Of a DNA stretch of 64,000 bases, positions 7,122-16,522 are shown piece by piece. Under the pieces are notes generated by a model, which was given only the letters and a program-made list of their open reading frames with translations, did no database searches and was not told the origin of the DNA. Each line of letters begins with the position of its first letter. Position 1 is the first letter of the stretch. Location of the stretch: positions 124,001 to 188,000 of the forward strand of contig NZ_JAIQYZ010000001.1 of NCBI RefSeq assembly GCF_020164495.1, given 5' to 3'. The stretch comes from Psychroflexus lacisalsi (GTDB taxonomy: Bacteria > Bacteroidota > Bacteroidia > Flavobacteriales > Flavobacteriaceae). A program made the translations under genes and the position numbers.

Positions 7122-9815
7122 CTAAACAAGTTTTTCAGTAAAAGGAATTTCTGAATTTAATATTTCCAAAATTAAAGTTTCTAATTCAATTTTGAACTCT
7201 GCTACCATTTCTTTCAAATTCAAACTTGAATCTGTACATGTCATGAAGCCTGTCTTAAGATTTTTAAATGAAACAATTCCAGCTTCAGCACCCTCATCCA
7301 AGTTATCTTCTTTCAAAAGAGCATAAAACAAAACTTGAAATGCTTTCGAATATTTATAATCTTCAGTAAAATCAACCCAATCTTTAGGTATTTTAAGCTG
7401 TTTTGCTTCTACTTTTCCTGTTTTGTAATCAATGATTCTGATTTTGTCATTAAATAAATCCACTCGGTCTACAGTTCCTTTCAACTTGATTTTGAAATCA
7501 ATTCCATCTATGTCTAAGTATTTATCGCCAACTTTTTCTAGCTCTACAATTTCAATTTTATTTCTCTTCACGTCCTTTTTTTCCTGAAGGAGAAACCTCT
7601 TGATCTGTTGTTTGGCTATTTCAAAATCTATAAGATTTTTCCCTTGTCGCAAGGCTTGCTCCTGAAATTTCTTCTCAAAAAGCATTGTTAACGTTTTCGG
7701 GTAGTTACTTAACATTTTATCTACATCATTTTCTGTCAAAACCTTATTTCTGTAATTTCTGTACATAAGGTCCAGGCAGTCATGGATAACTGTGCCTAGG
7801 GTTTTATAAGAAATGTCTTCTTCAATTTCGTCCAGTTCCTTAAGTCCTAAAACATACCGGTGGTAAAAATCAATCGGATTCCTAATATAAGTTGTTAGAG
7901 CAGAAGGAGAAATACCGCTGACAAATAAAGACTTTAGACGAGTCATCATTTCTGGAGTCTTTTCTACATGCTCTAGAGATAATTTTTCTGCTTCTGTGTT
8001 TGACCCTACTGCATAACTTCTTATTGAATGTTCTGGCCTACTAAAGGTTTCCAGCTGTGTGAGAAATCTACTTTTCTCTGCTTTTTCTATACCAGAGGTA
8101 GAGTTGTTGTAGGTGAAGTGGCAATTGTCAGCTCGTTGTATTAATCTGAAAAAGTGATAGGCATAGATAGCGTCCTTTTCCCTATAAGTAGGAAGTTTAT
8201 ACGCTTTTTTTAAGTCAAAAGGGATAAAGCTATTCTGTGATTTTCCGGAGGGTAAAACACCTTCATTGACCGAAGTTATAATGATGTTTTTGAAATCGAG
8301 AACCCTCGACTCCAGCATTCCCATTATTTGAAGCCCTTCGTATGGGGATCCTTCAAAGTCTAAAGTTTCAGAAGAAAGCGTATCCAGGTAGATTTGATAG
8401 AAAATTCTGAAATCATTTATTAAATCAGATTCCGACAGTAAGTTTCTTAACTTATTAAACAGCTTTTTGAAACCAAATAAATATTCAAGTGATAATTTTT
8501 CTTCAAGAAAATTTAGTTTAAGCAATTCTATGACTTCAAGGCAATTCTTAAGAAATTCATCAACAGAAATATCCTGGTTATTTATACTCAATCTAAGTAT
8601 TTCGGCTAAAGAGCTATTTAGATTTTCTACATCATTCAAAAAGTCTCCTTTAGGCTGAAATACAGTATTGTTTTCGTTTAATTGTTTTTTGATAAACTGA
8701 ATATCTTCATTAAAAGATTTCTTAAGCGCCGGATGTTCAATCAATTCAAATATTTGCTTATAGTGCAAGTCAGTCTCATTAGAAGTTTTTATACTGAAAA
8801 TTGCATCAAAAAAAGAAGCAAAGCTTGTAGTTTCCAATGGTAATCCCATCGTTACATTAACAGCTTTTATGTTTTTAGGTAAAGAATTAAGGATAGGCTG
8901 TAGCAAGTTCTCGTCACCAAGTATTAAGGCTGTTTCACCCAATTCTTGATTAGGTATTTTGGATAGAATATCCCCAATAAGTTTTGCCTGTCCGATTTTC
9001 TTTGGGACACCATAAAGACTTATGTTTTTTTGATTTCTGAAGTTGTTACTCGATGCTTCAAATTCTTTAGAAGAATAAAACGGCCAGTTTTTGGAGTATG
9101 TTCTCATGAACATTCCTGCGGAGTTAGTCTTCAATAAATGAGTGTCAATATCCCAAAATATCTCTCCTCTCTTTTCAGATAAAATATACTGGAAGATGGT
9201 TTCCTCACAAGAGTTAAGAGCATTGAATCCGATAAAATAAAACTGTTTTTTGCTAGAATCGACAAAGCTTTTCATCTTTGATACGGCCTCTTGATAAGCC
9301 ATACCCTGATAAGCTTTGTTTTCTGCTTTTAGTTTTGCTTTTAACTCTTTATGATATTTAGGCAAAGTTTCCCAGAACTCGATGTAGTTCTTTACTAGTT
9401 CTGTTTTGATTTCTGAGTTTGACCAATGCTCCAGATCTTTAATAGCTTTCAGGTTGCCAAAAAATTGTTCAGAGTTAATTTGATAACGATCTATTTCATT
9501 GAAATCCTGAATAATAGATTGTCCCCAGTTGTATACTTGCTCAAGAGGTTCTTGTTTATTAGGATTTGTATTTTCTTTATAAATATCATAGAAATGAAAT
9601 AGTGTTTCCAAATTATCTATGAGACTAACTTCCGAGACCTCTTCAATAAATTCTTCAATACTTTTGATTGTAGGTAATAGAAAACTTTCCTTTTGATTTT
9701 GCAAAAGCTCTTTGGAAAAGGCTTGAGCTGCTCTTCGGCTTGGTAAAATAAAGTAGCTACTGTGAAGGCTTTCAATCCCGAATCTTGAGACAACTTCCGA
9801 TATAAAACTTTCCAT
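7122..9815 (-). CDS. AddB-like PD-(D/E)XK nuclease, inactivated-helicase subunit
   Basis: An 897-residue protein that looks like the AddB partner of the AddAB helicase-nuclease. The N-terminus is helicase-like but lacks a Walker A lysine, having instead FILPSRRAAQAF. The C-terminus carries a PD-(D/E)XK nuclease: a Gly-rich GTVIHDCLDLMY, then GTVDRVDL and the catalytic IIDYKTGKV (near residues 775-800). I see no four-cysteine cluster of the Bacillus AddB kind. The large helicase subunit is encoded at 12545-15691, separated from this gene by kbl and ompA. It probably resects double-strand breaks together with that protein. A terminator-like hairpin lies directly upstream of the start. Confidence 0.88.
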   Translation of the reverse strand: MESFISEVVSRFGIESLHSSYFILPSRRAAQAFSKELLQNQKESFLLPTIKSIEEFIEEVSEVSLIDNLETLFHFYDIYKENTNPNKQEPLEQVYNWGQSIIQDFNEIDRYQINSEQFFGNLKAIKDLEHWSNSEIKTELVKNYIEFWETLPKYHKELKAKLKAENKAYQGMAYQEAVSKMKSFVDSSKKQFYFIGFNALNSCEETIFQYILSEKRGEIFWDIDTHLLKTNSAGMFMRTYSKNWPFYSSKEFEASSNNFRNQKNISLYGVPKKIGQAKLIGDILSKIPNQELGETALILGDENLLQPILNSLPKNIKAVNVTMGLPLETTSFASFFDAIFSIKTSNETDLHYKQIFELIEHPALKKSFNEDIQFIKKQLNENNTVFQPKGDFLNDVENLNSSLAEILRLSINNQDISVDEFLKNCLEVIELLKLNFLEEKLSLEYLFGFKKLFNKLRNLLSESDLINDFRIFYQIYLDTLSSETLDFEGSPYEGLQIMGMLESRVLDFKNIIITSVNEGVLPSGKSQNSFIPFDLKKAYKLPTYREKDAIYAYHFFRLIQRADNCHFTYNNSTSGIEKAEKSRFLTQLETFSRPEHSIRSYAVGSNTEAEKLSLEHVEKTPEMMTRLKSLFVSGISPSALTTYIRNPIDFYHRYVLGLKELDEIEEDISYKTLGTVIHDCLDLMYRNYRNKVLTENDVDKMLSNYPKTLTMLFEKKFQEQALRQGKNLIDFEIAKQQIKRFLLQEKKDVKRNKIEIVELEKVGDKYLDIDGIDFKIKLKGTVDRVDLFNDKIRIIDYKTGKVEAKQLKIPKDWVDFTEDYKYSKAFQVLFYALLKEDNLDEGAEAGIVSFKNLKTGFMTCTDSSLNLKEMVAEFKIELETLILEILNSEIPFTEKLV

Positions 9816-9826
9816 AGGCTAAAAAT

Positions 9827-9855
9827 AAAAAAACACCCCAACTAGGGGTGTTTTA
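9827..9855 (-). terminator. Terminator of the ompA transcript, abutting addB
   Basis: A 10-bp stem (aaaacacccc at 9830-9839 and ggggtgtttt at 9845-9854) with a 5-base loop. On the minus strand it is followed by a T-rich stretch, so it ends transcription coming from ompA. It lies only about 15 bases before the addB ATG. Confidence 0.85.
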
Positions 9856-9876
9856 AAACTTATATTTTGAAATTAA

Positions 9877-11250
9877 TTATTTTTTCAAGTTAATTTCAAC
9901 TCTTCTGTTTTCTGCTCTACCAGCTCTTGTATTATTGCTAGCAACAGGCTTTTCTTCTCCAAAACCAGCAGATGATAGTCTAAACTCATCTACGCCATTT
10001 TCTACTAGATATGATTTTACAGCCAATGCTCTAGCTTCTGATAGTCGTTTATTATTTTGATCACTACCGACGCTGTCAGTGTGTCCTTCTACTGTAAACT
10101 TAGCATTAGGATATTCATCTAAAATTGAAATGATAGCTTCTAACGCTTCTTCAGAATCTGCAGTAATCGTTGTTTTACCAGTTGCAAAGTTGATGGTTTT
10201 AGCATATTCATTCAATTCTTTCTGAACTTCTTCAGTAACTTCTGGACAACCATTATTTGCTTTAGTACCAGCTACATCTGGACACATATCATCTTTGTCT
10301 AATACGCCGTCACCATCTGTATCTGGGTAAGGACATCCATTATTTTCTTTTGGACCTGCCTCATTTGGACATTCATCATTTTTGTCTGCAACTCCATCGC
10401 TGTCAGCATCTGGACATCCATTAAGAGCTTTAGTGCCTGCTTCATTAGGACATTCATCTTTAGGATCTGGAATACCATCACCGTCTGTATCTGGACAACC
10501 ATTAAATTCAGCTAATCCTGCAGTATCTGGACATTCATCATCTTTATCGACGATACCATCACCATCAGAATCTGGACAACCATTAAATTCAGCTAAACCT
10601 GGAGTGTTAGGGCATTCATCATCTTTATCGTATACGCCATCGCCATCAGTGTCTGTACCACCAAATGAGATAGTAATACCAGCCGAATGCTGGAAATAAT
10701 CGTAATTGTCATCTTCAAAAGCAGTAGCATAAGTAGATTTAACTGTAAAAGCTATATTGTCATTAAACCAAAAGTTAATACCTAAGCCAGTGTCAAATGT
10801 TGATGCGCCACTATCATCAAGCCAATAATATCCTGCACCAATACCTAAGAAAGGGTCAAAAAATTGAGTATTCAATAAATGCTTGAAATTATACTCAACA
10901 CCTGCGCCTAAATTATAAAAACTCAAGTCATCAGCAGGAACACTACCTAATTGGTCAATTTGGTTAACAGAACCACTTAATCTAGCAGAAAATCCATCTC
11001 CGACGTACCTTTTAACTTCAAGGTAAGAAACCGATGATAGAAAATTCCAGTGATCATCCAAATTAAAATATTCATCAAAAATTTCTCCACTACCTATCAC
11101 TCCTGGTGAATTATCATTTCCAGCGGCATAAAAATCTACTGCGTTTGTACCGATAACTACAGCCCAAGGGTTGTTTTCATCTTGTGCTTGCGTAGTTGCA
11201 ACTCCCAATGTGAGTGCAAAAAGCAAAAAAAGTTTGTTCAATTTTTTCAT
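9877..11250 (-). CDS. OmpA family protein with thrombospondin type-3 repeats
   Basis: A 457-residue outer-membrane protein. Signal peptide at residues 1-22 ([22 protein letters not shown]); a beta-barrel N-terminal half (about 25-197); five calcium-binding thrombospondin type-3 repeats at about 200-338 with the pattern DxDGDGxxDKxDECP; and an OmpA/MotB peptidoglycan-binding domain at about 350-457 with [16 protein letters not shown] and the closing RAENRRVEI. It anchors the outer membrane to peptidoglycan. It is probably highly expressed: it has its own -7 element at 11292-11299 and a strong terminator. Such proteins are abundant in Flavobacteriia; a symbol is not justified. Confidence 0.95.
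   Translation of the reverse strand: MKKLNKLFLLFALTLGVATTQAQDENNPWAVVIGTNAVDFYAAGNDNSPGVIGSGEIFDEYFNLDDHWNFLSSVSYLEVKRYVGDGFSARLSGSVNQIDQLGSVPADDLSFYNLGAGVEYNFKHLLNTQFFDPFLGIGAGYYWLDDSGASTFDTGLGINFWFNDNIAFTVKSTYATAFEDDNYDYFQHSAGITISFGGTDTDGDGVYDKDDECPNTPGLAEFNGCPDSDGDGIVDKDDECPDTAGLAEFNGCPDTDGDGIPDPKDECPNEAGTKALNGCPDADSDGVADKNDECPNEAGPKENNGCPYPDTDGDGVLDKDDMCPDVAGTKANNGCPEVTEEVQKELNEYAKTINFATGKTTITADSEEALEAIISILDEYPNAKFTVEGHTDSVGSDQNNKRLSEARALAVKSYLVENGVDEFRLSSAGFGEEKPVASNNTRAGRAENRRVEINLKK
10237..10653 (-). repeat. Five tandem thrombospondin type-3 repeats inside ompA
   Basis: Five imperfect in-frame units of 27 to 29 codons, each encoding a DxDxDG calcium loop followed by a DECP and an NGCP motif. 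The first two units are the most alike. The DNA is repetitive as a result and is a possible site of repeat-number change. Confidence 0.9.
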
Positions 11251-11291
11251 GTTTTTTTAGTTTTAGTTTAATATAAATCTTTCATGGTAAA

Positions 11292-11299
11292 CAAATGTA
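11292..11299 (-). promoter_or_regulatory. -7 element of the ompA promoter
   Basis: The minus strand reads TACATTTG, an exact TAnnTTTG match, 41 bases upstream of the ompA ATG. The -33 element is not obvious. Confidence 0.6.
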
Positions 11300-11320
11300 A
11301 AATTAAAAATGCTAAATACG

Positions 11321-12523
11321 TTAACTTTCAATAACTTTTAAGTGTTTACCCACCTTTACAAAGGCTTCAATAGCAGTATCAAGATGCTTTTTATCGTGAG
11401 CTGCCGACAATTGAACACGTATTCTTGCCTTTCCTTTTGGCACCACAGGATAAAAGAACCCGATAACGTAAACACCTTCTTTAAGTAGCATTGACGCCAT
11501 CTCCTGGGATAATTTAGCATCGTAAAGCATCACTGGAACTATTGCAGATTCCCCGTCTATAATGTCAAAACCTGCTTCTTTCATGTGTTTTTTGAAATAT
11601 GCTGTGTTTTCTGTAAGTTTTTTTCTTAAAGTATCATCTTTCTTAATAATTTCAAACACTTTCAGGGTTGCTCCAACTATTGAGGGTGCAAGTGAGTTTG
11701 AAAATAGATATGGTCTTGACCTTTGTCTTAGAAGATCGATTATTTCTTTTTTTCCGGTAGTGTAACCACCCATGGCTCCTCCAAGTGCTTTACCAAGAGT
11801 CCCGGTAATAATATCTATTCTGTTTAGGACTCCTTTTTCTTCCAATGTGCCAATCCCTTTCTCTCCTATAAATCCTGTTGCATGGCATTCATCTATCATG
11901 ACTAAAGCCTCATGAGTGTCGGCAAGATCACAGATTTCATCTAATGGAGCGACTAATCCATCCATAGAGAAAACACCATCAGTAACAATTAATATGTGTC
12001 TAGCACCATCTTCTCTGGCTTTTTTAAGTTGCGCCTCAAGATCGTCCATATCTCCATTTTGATATCTATATCTAGCTGCTTTGCATAACCTCACACCGTC
12101 GATTACAGAAGCATGGTTAAGGGAGTCAGAAATTATCGCATCTTCTTTGGTAAGCAGTGGTTCGAAGACTCCTCCGTTAGCATCAAAACATGCTGCATAC
12201 AGTATGGTGTCTTCAGTACCATAAAAGCTTGCAATTTCTTCCTCAAGCTTTTTGTGAATATCTTGAGTACCACATATGAATCTAACGCTGGACATACCAA
12301 ATCCGTGACTGTCTAAAGTGTCTTTTGCTGCTTTAACCACTTCAGGATGAGAAGAAAGTCCTAAATAGTTGTTAGAACAGAAATTGAGTACACTTTCTCC
12401 TGAGTCCAAAGTGATCTCTGAACCTTGTGGAGATGTGATAATTCGCTCTTTTTTATAAAGTCCTTCTTCTTCAATATTTTGAAGTTCTTCTTTGAGTTGT
12501 TTTTGTAATTTATTAGAATACAT
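11321..12523 (-). CDS. kbl: Glycine C-acetyltransferase (2-amino-3-ketobutyrate CoA ligase)
   Basis: A PLP enzyme of the alpha-oxoamine synthase family that cleaves 2-amino-3-oxobutyrate with CoA to glycine and acetyl-CoA, the second step of threonine breakdown. Features: [16 protein letters not shown] near the N-terminus, the cofactor-binding DECHATGF, and the PLP lysine in [15 protein letters not shown] chose the ATG at 12523 ([14 protein letters not shown]), which matches the Kbl start; an in-frame TTG at 12532 adds three residues. Length is then 400, close to E. coli Kbl. It lies 21 bases after the addA-like gene. The partner threonine dehydrogenase is not in the window. A related aminoacyl-CoA synthase is possible but less likely. 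Confidence 0.92.
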   Translation of the reverse strand: MYSNKLQKQLKEELQNIEEEGLYKKERIITSPQGSEITLDSGESVLNFCSNNYLGLSSHPEVVKAAKDTLDSHGFGMSSVRFICGTQDIHKKLEEEIASFYGTEDTILYAACFDANGGVFEPLLTKEDAIISDSLNHASVIDGVRLCKAARYRYQNGDMDDLEAQLKKAREDGARHILIVTDGVFSMDGLVAPLDEICDLADTHEALVMIDECHATGFIGEKGIGTLEEKGVLNRIDIITGTLGKALGGAMGGYTTGKKEIIDLLRQRSRPYLFSNSLAPSIVGATLKVFEIIKKDDTLRKKLTENTAYFKKHMKEAGFDIIDGESAIVPVMLYDAKLSQEMASMLLKEGVYVIGFFYPVVPKGKARIRVQLSAAHDKKHLDTAIEAFVKVGKHLKVIES

Positions 12524-12544
12524 ATAATTCAATTTTTTGCGAAT

Positions 12545-15500
12545 TTAAACAATCTTTACTTCAATAGAATTGTTTATGTATACCAGCAACTTCTTCTTAA
12601 CATTATATTTTAAACTACTTAGAGCTTCAGCATATTCATTGATTTGGTGTTTATGCTGATTTTGCGGGGTTCCTGTTTTATAATCTATCAGGAATGTATC
12701 TTTTCCTTTGAGATTCACTCGATCTGGCCTTAGGAGTTTATTTTGAAAATATATGTCTTTCTCATTCCACACTTCGTAATCGCCCTTAAAATACTCTGAC
12801 AAGTCTTCGTGAGATAGAATCAAATTCACTAACTCTTTGTAATAAATTTCTTCATTCCTTCCGATATAACCGTCTTCTAAGTGCTTGCTTATTGAAAACT
12901 CAGAATCTTCCTTACGCTCAATTTTTGATAAAATGGAGTGAATTATATTACCCTTGTCTAAAGCTTCTTCAAGCTCTTTGTTCCATAACTTCCCTGCAGT
13001 TGTAACTAGGTTGAGATTCAGGTCTTGGGACGGAGAATGAAATTTTAATTCCTTATTTTGAATATTATCATTTCTATCGACTTCTTGCTTTGAAGATGAA
13101 GGTTTACCCCAGTTGTATTCAGTATTGGATTCAATATCCAAATTTTTTGTCTGTTTGATAAAGGACATAAAAAGACCAGAAAACGTATTAAGCTTTATCC
13201 CCCCACCTTTAATTCTATCATCTTCAGAAATAATAAAAAGTTCCTGAGCAGCTCGGGTAAGGGCCACATAGAAAATATTTATGTTTTCCATTTCTAAATT
13301 ATTGATCAGATCAAGATAATTTTCAGAATAAAGAGGATGGTCAATATCTTTCCCTGGTTTTGTTATCAGCGCAAATGGAAGCTTATATTTTTCCGGTAGA
13401 GTCACCCAAAGATGACTGTTTAAAGTGTAATCTATCTGTTGTTTTGCGTAAGGAAAAATGACCACGGGAAACTGCAAGCCCTTGCTTTTATGAATTGTCA
13501 ATATCTGTACAGCGTTTTCATTTTCGGTGCTGATAATACTCTTGGACTCTCCCTGAAGCTCCCAGTAATTTAAAAACGCATTAATACTGCCTTGAGTTTT
13601 CATTGTAAAATCAAAAATCTCGTCGAGAAAAAACTGTAAGTATGCATTTGCATTTTTGTTCAATTCAAGCTTGTGAATCAAATATTCTACAGCATCATAA
13701 AATGGCAGGGAATGGAAATAATCTGGATTTATATAATACCCTAAATCATTGATACTTTCCCAAAAAACCTCTTTATTTTTATTGAGTTTATCCTTCAAAA
13801 AGATGAATTGTTTTTCTGCTGAAAAATCAAGTCTTTGGGTAATGACTTCTAAAACTTCTGCTTTTGAAACTTCATCTAAATCATCATTTAAAATACTCAA
13901 AAGGTTTAGAATTAAACGAACCTGTTTATCAGAATTGATGAGCAAAGTTTCTGAGGAAATTATAGGAATTTGATGTTGATTCAAATATTCTGCAATGGTA
14001 ATTCCTTCGTTTTTCTTTCTTACCAGGATGCAAACATCACTGAGTTTGAATCCTTGCTCTTTTTTATCATGGATTATTTTTAAAACTTCTTGCGGATAAA
14101 TCTCATTTCTTTCTTCATTGGTCCTGGCTTCTATGAACTTCAGATTAACGAAGCCTTCTGATGTTTTTATTGCCTTTTGTAATAAGCTATTTCCGCTGAA
14201 AAGATTTTTCAATCTTGCATCATTAAGATGTTGTCCGACGTGCTCAAAAAAACGATTATTAAATTCTACAACGGCTTTGCTACTTCTGTAGTTTGTATCC
14301 AGGGTTTCAAGTTCAGGCTTGGTGGGGAACGGTGAATTTCCTTCGGATAAAGCAATAAATTGATGTGCGTCACCACCACGCCAGGCGTAGATGGATTGTT
14401 TTGCATCGCCAACAAGCGTTACACTTCCCGGAGTTTCTCCCTCAAACATGGAGGCAAGAGCATTTCCCGTGAGTGGTATCAAATTCTCCCATTGCATGCG
14501 AGAGGTGTCTTGAAATTCATCTATAAAATAATGCTGAAATTTTTCCCCAAGACGTTCGAATATAAAGGGAGCAGGTTGCTTTTTTATCTCATCACTTATT
14601 TTCTTGTTGAAGTCTGAAATCAACATGATATTTTCTTCTTTTTTGATGAGCTCCATTTCCTTACTCACAGCACCAAGTAGCGATAGTTGAGTAATGTTTC
14701 GGTAGATCTTTCCAAAAAATTTTCTATCAGAGAATAGCTTTTCGCTCAATTTAAATTTCTCAACTATAAAATTTTTCAAAGAGAACACAAGCTGCTTTTT
14801 GTCTTCCGTTTGTTTTTTGGTAACGTAAGTTTCTTCGTCTTCAATATTATGTTGCCAATTGGAACCAAAAGCAATTTTTGGATCGTCTTTGCTCAGTTTT
14901 TCAAAATGCTTCGGGATTGAGCTTCTGCTGAAATCCTTAAATTCTAAACCTTTACTTTCAAGGTCTTTTAAAAAATCATTTCCGATGGAAATTAGTTGAT
15001 TGGTAACGGATTCAATGTCTTCTTTCAGTTGTTTTTTTAATTCAGTAAAATCCTTCAGAGTGAAATCTTTCAGTGAGTTCACATAAACTTCATCCTTTTC
15101 ATTTAGCAAAAGGCTCGAAGCTTCAAAGATATCCTGGCTTATGTTTCCGCTCTTGTCATCATTTACTTTCTCAAGAGCAAAATCGATTAGGACCTCTGTC
15201 AATTCTTCTTCCTTTCCAGCTTTTTCAATCACTCGCTCTACAGCTAGCTGCAGAACCTGCTTGGCATCCATTTCAATATCAAAATTCATAGAAAGTCCAA
15301 GGTCCTTGGCGAATGTTCTTATAATCCTATGCGTAAAAGCATCTATTGTAGAAATTTCGAAAGCCGCGTAATTGTCCAGTATTTCTTTTAAAATGAAATA
15401 AGACTTCTTCTGGATTTGATCCGAGTTTAAATTTGTATTCTTTTTAATTAACTTGAACATGGCGTCATCTTCCAAATTCGTGTCAATTTTTGAAAAAAGA

Positions 15501-15691
15501 GTGAGGTATTCCAAAATCCTAGTCTTCATTTCTCCAACTGCTTTGTTGGTGAAGGTAATGGCTAGAATATTTTGAAAACTTGTATTCTTAGGAGATGAAA
15601 GGAGTAAGGTTAGGAAGCGTTCCGCAAGTTTAAAGGTTTTACCAGAACCAGCAGAAGCACTGTATATAGTGAAATTGGAAGAGGATTGCAT
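12545..15691 (-). CDS. AddA-like UvrD/Rep helicase with C-terminal nuclease domain
   Basis: A 1048-residue superfamily 1A helicase-nuclease. Walker A is SASAGSGKTFKLAERF (residues 11-26), motif II is IDEFQDTSRMQW (near 390), motif III is GDAKQSIYAWRGGD, and motifs V and VI are LTIHKSKGLQFPVV and FYVALTRAAQEL. The C-terminus has a PD-(D/E)XK nuclease core LLRPDRVNLKGKDTFLIDYK. This is the RecB/AddA arrangement. Its probable partner is the AddB-like protein at 7122-9815, so the complex would process double-strand ends for RecA. A minus-strand TAnnTTTG at 15716-15723 precedes the ATG. The gene starts the minus-strand run addA-kbl-ompA. Confidence 0.92.
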   Translation of the reverse strand: MQSSSNFTIYSASAGSGKTFKLAERFLTLLLSSPKNTSFQNILAITFTNKAVGEMKTRILEYLTLFSKIDTNLEDDAMFKLIKKNTNLNSDQIQKKSYFILKEILDNYAAFEISTIDAFTHRIIRTFAKDLGLSMNFDIEMDAKQVLQLAVERVIEKAGKEEELTEVLIDFALEKVNDDKSGNISQDIFEASSLLLNEKDEVYVNSLKDFTLKDFTELKKQLKEDIESVTNQLISIGNDFLKDLESKGLEFKDFSRSSIPKHFEKLSKDDPKIAFGSNWQHNIEDEETYVTKKQTEDKKQLVFSLKNFIVEKFKLSEKLFSDRKFFGKIYRNITQLSLLGAVSKEMELIKKEENIMLISDFNKKISDEIKKQPAPFIFERLGEKFQHYFIDEFQDTSRMQWENLIPLTGNALASMFEGETPGSVTLVGDAKQSIYAWRGGDAHQFIALSEGNSPFPTKPELETLDTNYRSSKAVVEFNNRFFEHVGQHLNDARLKNLFSGNSLLQKAIKTSEGFVNLKFIEARTNEERNEIYPQEVLKIIHDKKEQGFKLSDVCILVRKKNEGITIAEYLNQHQIPIISSETLLINSDKQVRLILNLLSILNDDLDEVSKAEVLEVITQRLDFSAEKQFIFLKDKLNKNKEVFWESINDLGYYINPDYFHSLPFYDAVEYLIHKLELNKNANAYLQFFLDEIFDFTMKTQGSINAFLNYWELQGESKSIISTENENAVQILTIHKSKGLQFPVVIFPYAKQQIDYTLNSHLWVTLPEKYKLPFALITKPGKDIDHPLYSENYLDLINNLEMENINIFYVALTRAAQELFIISEDDRIKGGGIKLNTFSGLFMSFIKQTKNLDIESNTEYNWGKPSSSKQEVDRNDNIQNKELKFHSPSQDLNLNLVTTAGKLWNKELEEALDKGNIIHSILSKIERKEDSEFSISKHLEDGYIGRNEEIYYKELVNLILSHEDLSEYFKGDYEVWNEKDIYFQNKLLRPDRVNLKGKDTFLIDYKTGTPQNQHKHQINEYAEALSSLKYNVKKKLLVYINNSIEVKIV

Positions 15692-15715
15692 TTTAAAATT
15701 TTACAGGAAAGGTAA

Positions 15716-15723
15716 CAAAACTA
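15716..15723 (-). promoter_or_regulatory. -7 element before the addA-like gene
   Basis: The minus strand reads TAGTTTTG, matching TAnnTTTG, 24 bases before the ATG. A clear -33 TTG at 19-base spacing is absent. Confidence 0.45.
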
Positions 15724-15824
15724 AGCGTATTGTTTATTTGAAAAAGCAACTGTTGAACCTCAAATGATATTTTGTTTTAAGTAAATAATAACACCAAATA
15801 ATTCAACAGCAAAGTCTTAATAGC

Positions 15825-15832
15825 TACTTTTG
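15825..15832 (+). promoter_or_regulatory. -7 element of the superoxide dismutase promoter
   Basis: TACTTTTG, an exact TAnnTTTG match, 30 bases before the ATG. The -33 region is AT-rich without a clear TTG. Confidence 0.55.
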
Positions 15833-15862
15833 ATGATAATAAATTAACAAAAAACATAAATT

Positions 15863-16471
15863 ATGGCTTTTGAATTACCAAAATTAGATTACGCTCACGA
15901 TGCTCTTGAGCCACATATCGATAAAAAAACAATGGAAATTCATCATGGAAAACACCATGCTGGATATACTAGCAAATTAAATGCTGCAATTGAAGGCACC
16001 GATTTGGAAGGTAAAACTATAGAAAATATATTAATCAACTTAGATTTATCAAATACAGCTGTCAGAAATAATGGTGGTGGTTTTTATAATCACAAATTAT
16101 TTTGGAAAGTTATGTCACCAGATGGTGGAGGGAAGCCTTCTGGAGAATTAGCTAAAGCTATTGATGAATCATTTGGATCATTCGACGCTTTTAAAGATGC
16201 ATTTTCCAAAGCTGCAGCTGGGCAATTTGGTTCTGGTTGGGCCTGGTTAACAGTGCATAACGGTGGTAAAGTTGAGGTAAGCTCCACTGCAAATCAAGAT
16301 AATCCGTTGATGCCTAACGTAGCTCATGGAGGAACGCCAGTTTTAGGACTTGATGTTTGGGAACATGCTTATTATTTAAATTATCAAAACAGAAGACCAG
16401 ATTATATTGACGCATTTTTTGAAGTCATTAACTGGGAAGAAGTATCCAAACGTTACTCGGAAAACAAATAA
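15863..16471 (+). CDS. sodA: Superoxide dismutase, Fe/Mn family
   Basis: A 202-residue cytoplasmic superoxide dismutase that converts superoxide to hydrogen peroxide and oxygen. The four metal ligands are visible as H27 (EIHHGKHH), H77 (GFYNHKLFW), D164 and H168 ([12 protein letters not shown]). Residues that usually separate the Mn from the Fe type favour manganese: glycine in NNGGGFYNH where FeSOD has glutamine, and glutamine in ANQDNPLM. Metal specificity from sequence is only suggestive, as cambialistic forms are common in Bacteroidota. It is a single gene with its own promoter and a terminator shared with the convergent glycosyltransferase gene. Confidence 0.95.
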   Translation: MAFELPKLDYAHDALEPHIDKKTMEIHHGKHHAGYTSKLNAAIEGTDLEGKTIENILINLDLSNTAVRNNGGGFYNHKLFWKVMSPDGGGKPSGELAKAIDESFGSFDAFKDAFSKAAAGQFGSGWAWLTVHNGGKVEVSSTANQDNPLMPNVAHGGTPVLGLDVWEHAYYLNYQNRRPDYIDAFFEVINWEEVSKRYSENK

Positions 16472-16486
16472 GTTTTGTAGACTTAC

Positions 16487-16519
16487 AAAAAAAACTGCCT
16501 GATTGGGCAGTTTTTTTTT
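16487..16519. terminator. Bidirectional terminator between sod and the GT9 gene
   Basis: Stem aaaactgcc / ggcagtttt (16491-16499 and 16506-16514), with A and T runs on the two sides, so it works for both the plus-strand sod and the minus-strand glycosyltransferase gene. Confidence 0.88.
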
Positions 16520-16522
16520 GCT

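Noticed and set aside
10237-10653. Possible CRISPR-like or satellite repeats
   Set aside because: The repeats are in frame, of 81 to 87 bases, and encode thrombospondin type-3 motifs.
10382-10699. Plus-strand reading frame rich in Ser and Pro opposite ompA
   Set aside because: It is an antisense shadow of the repeats, with no promoter or known family.
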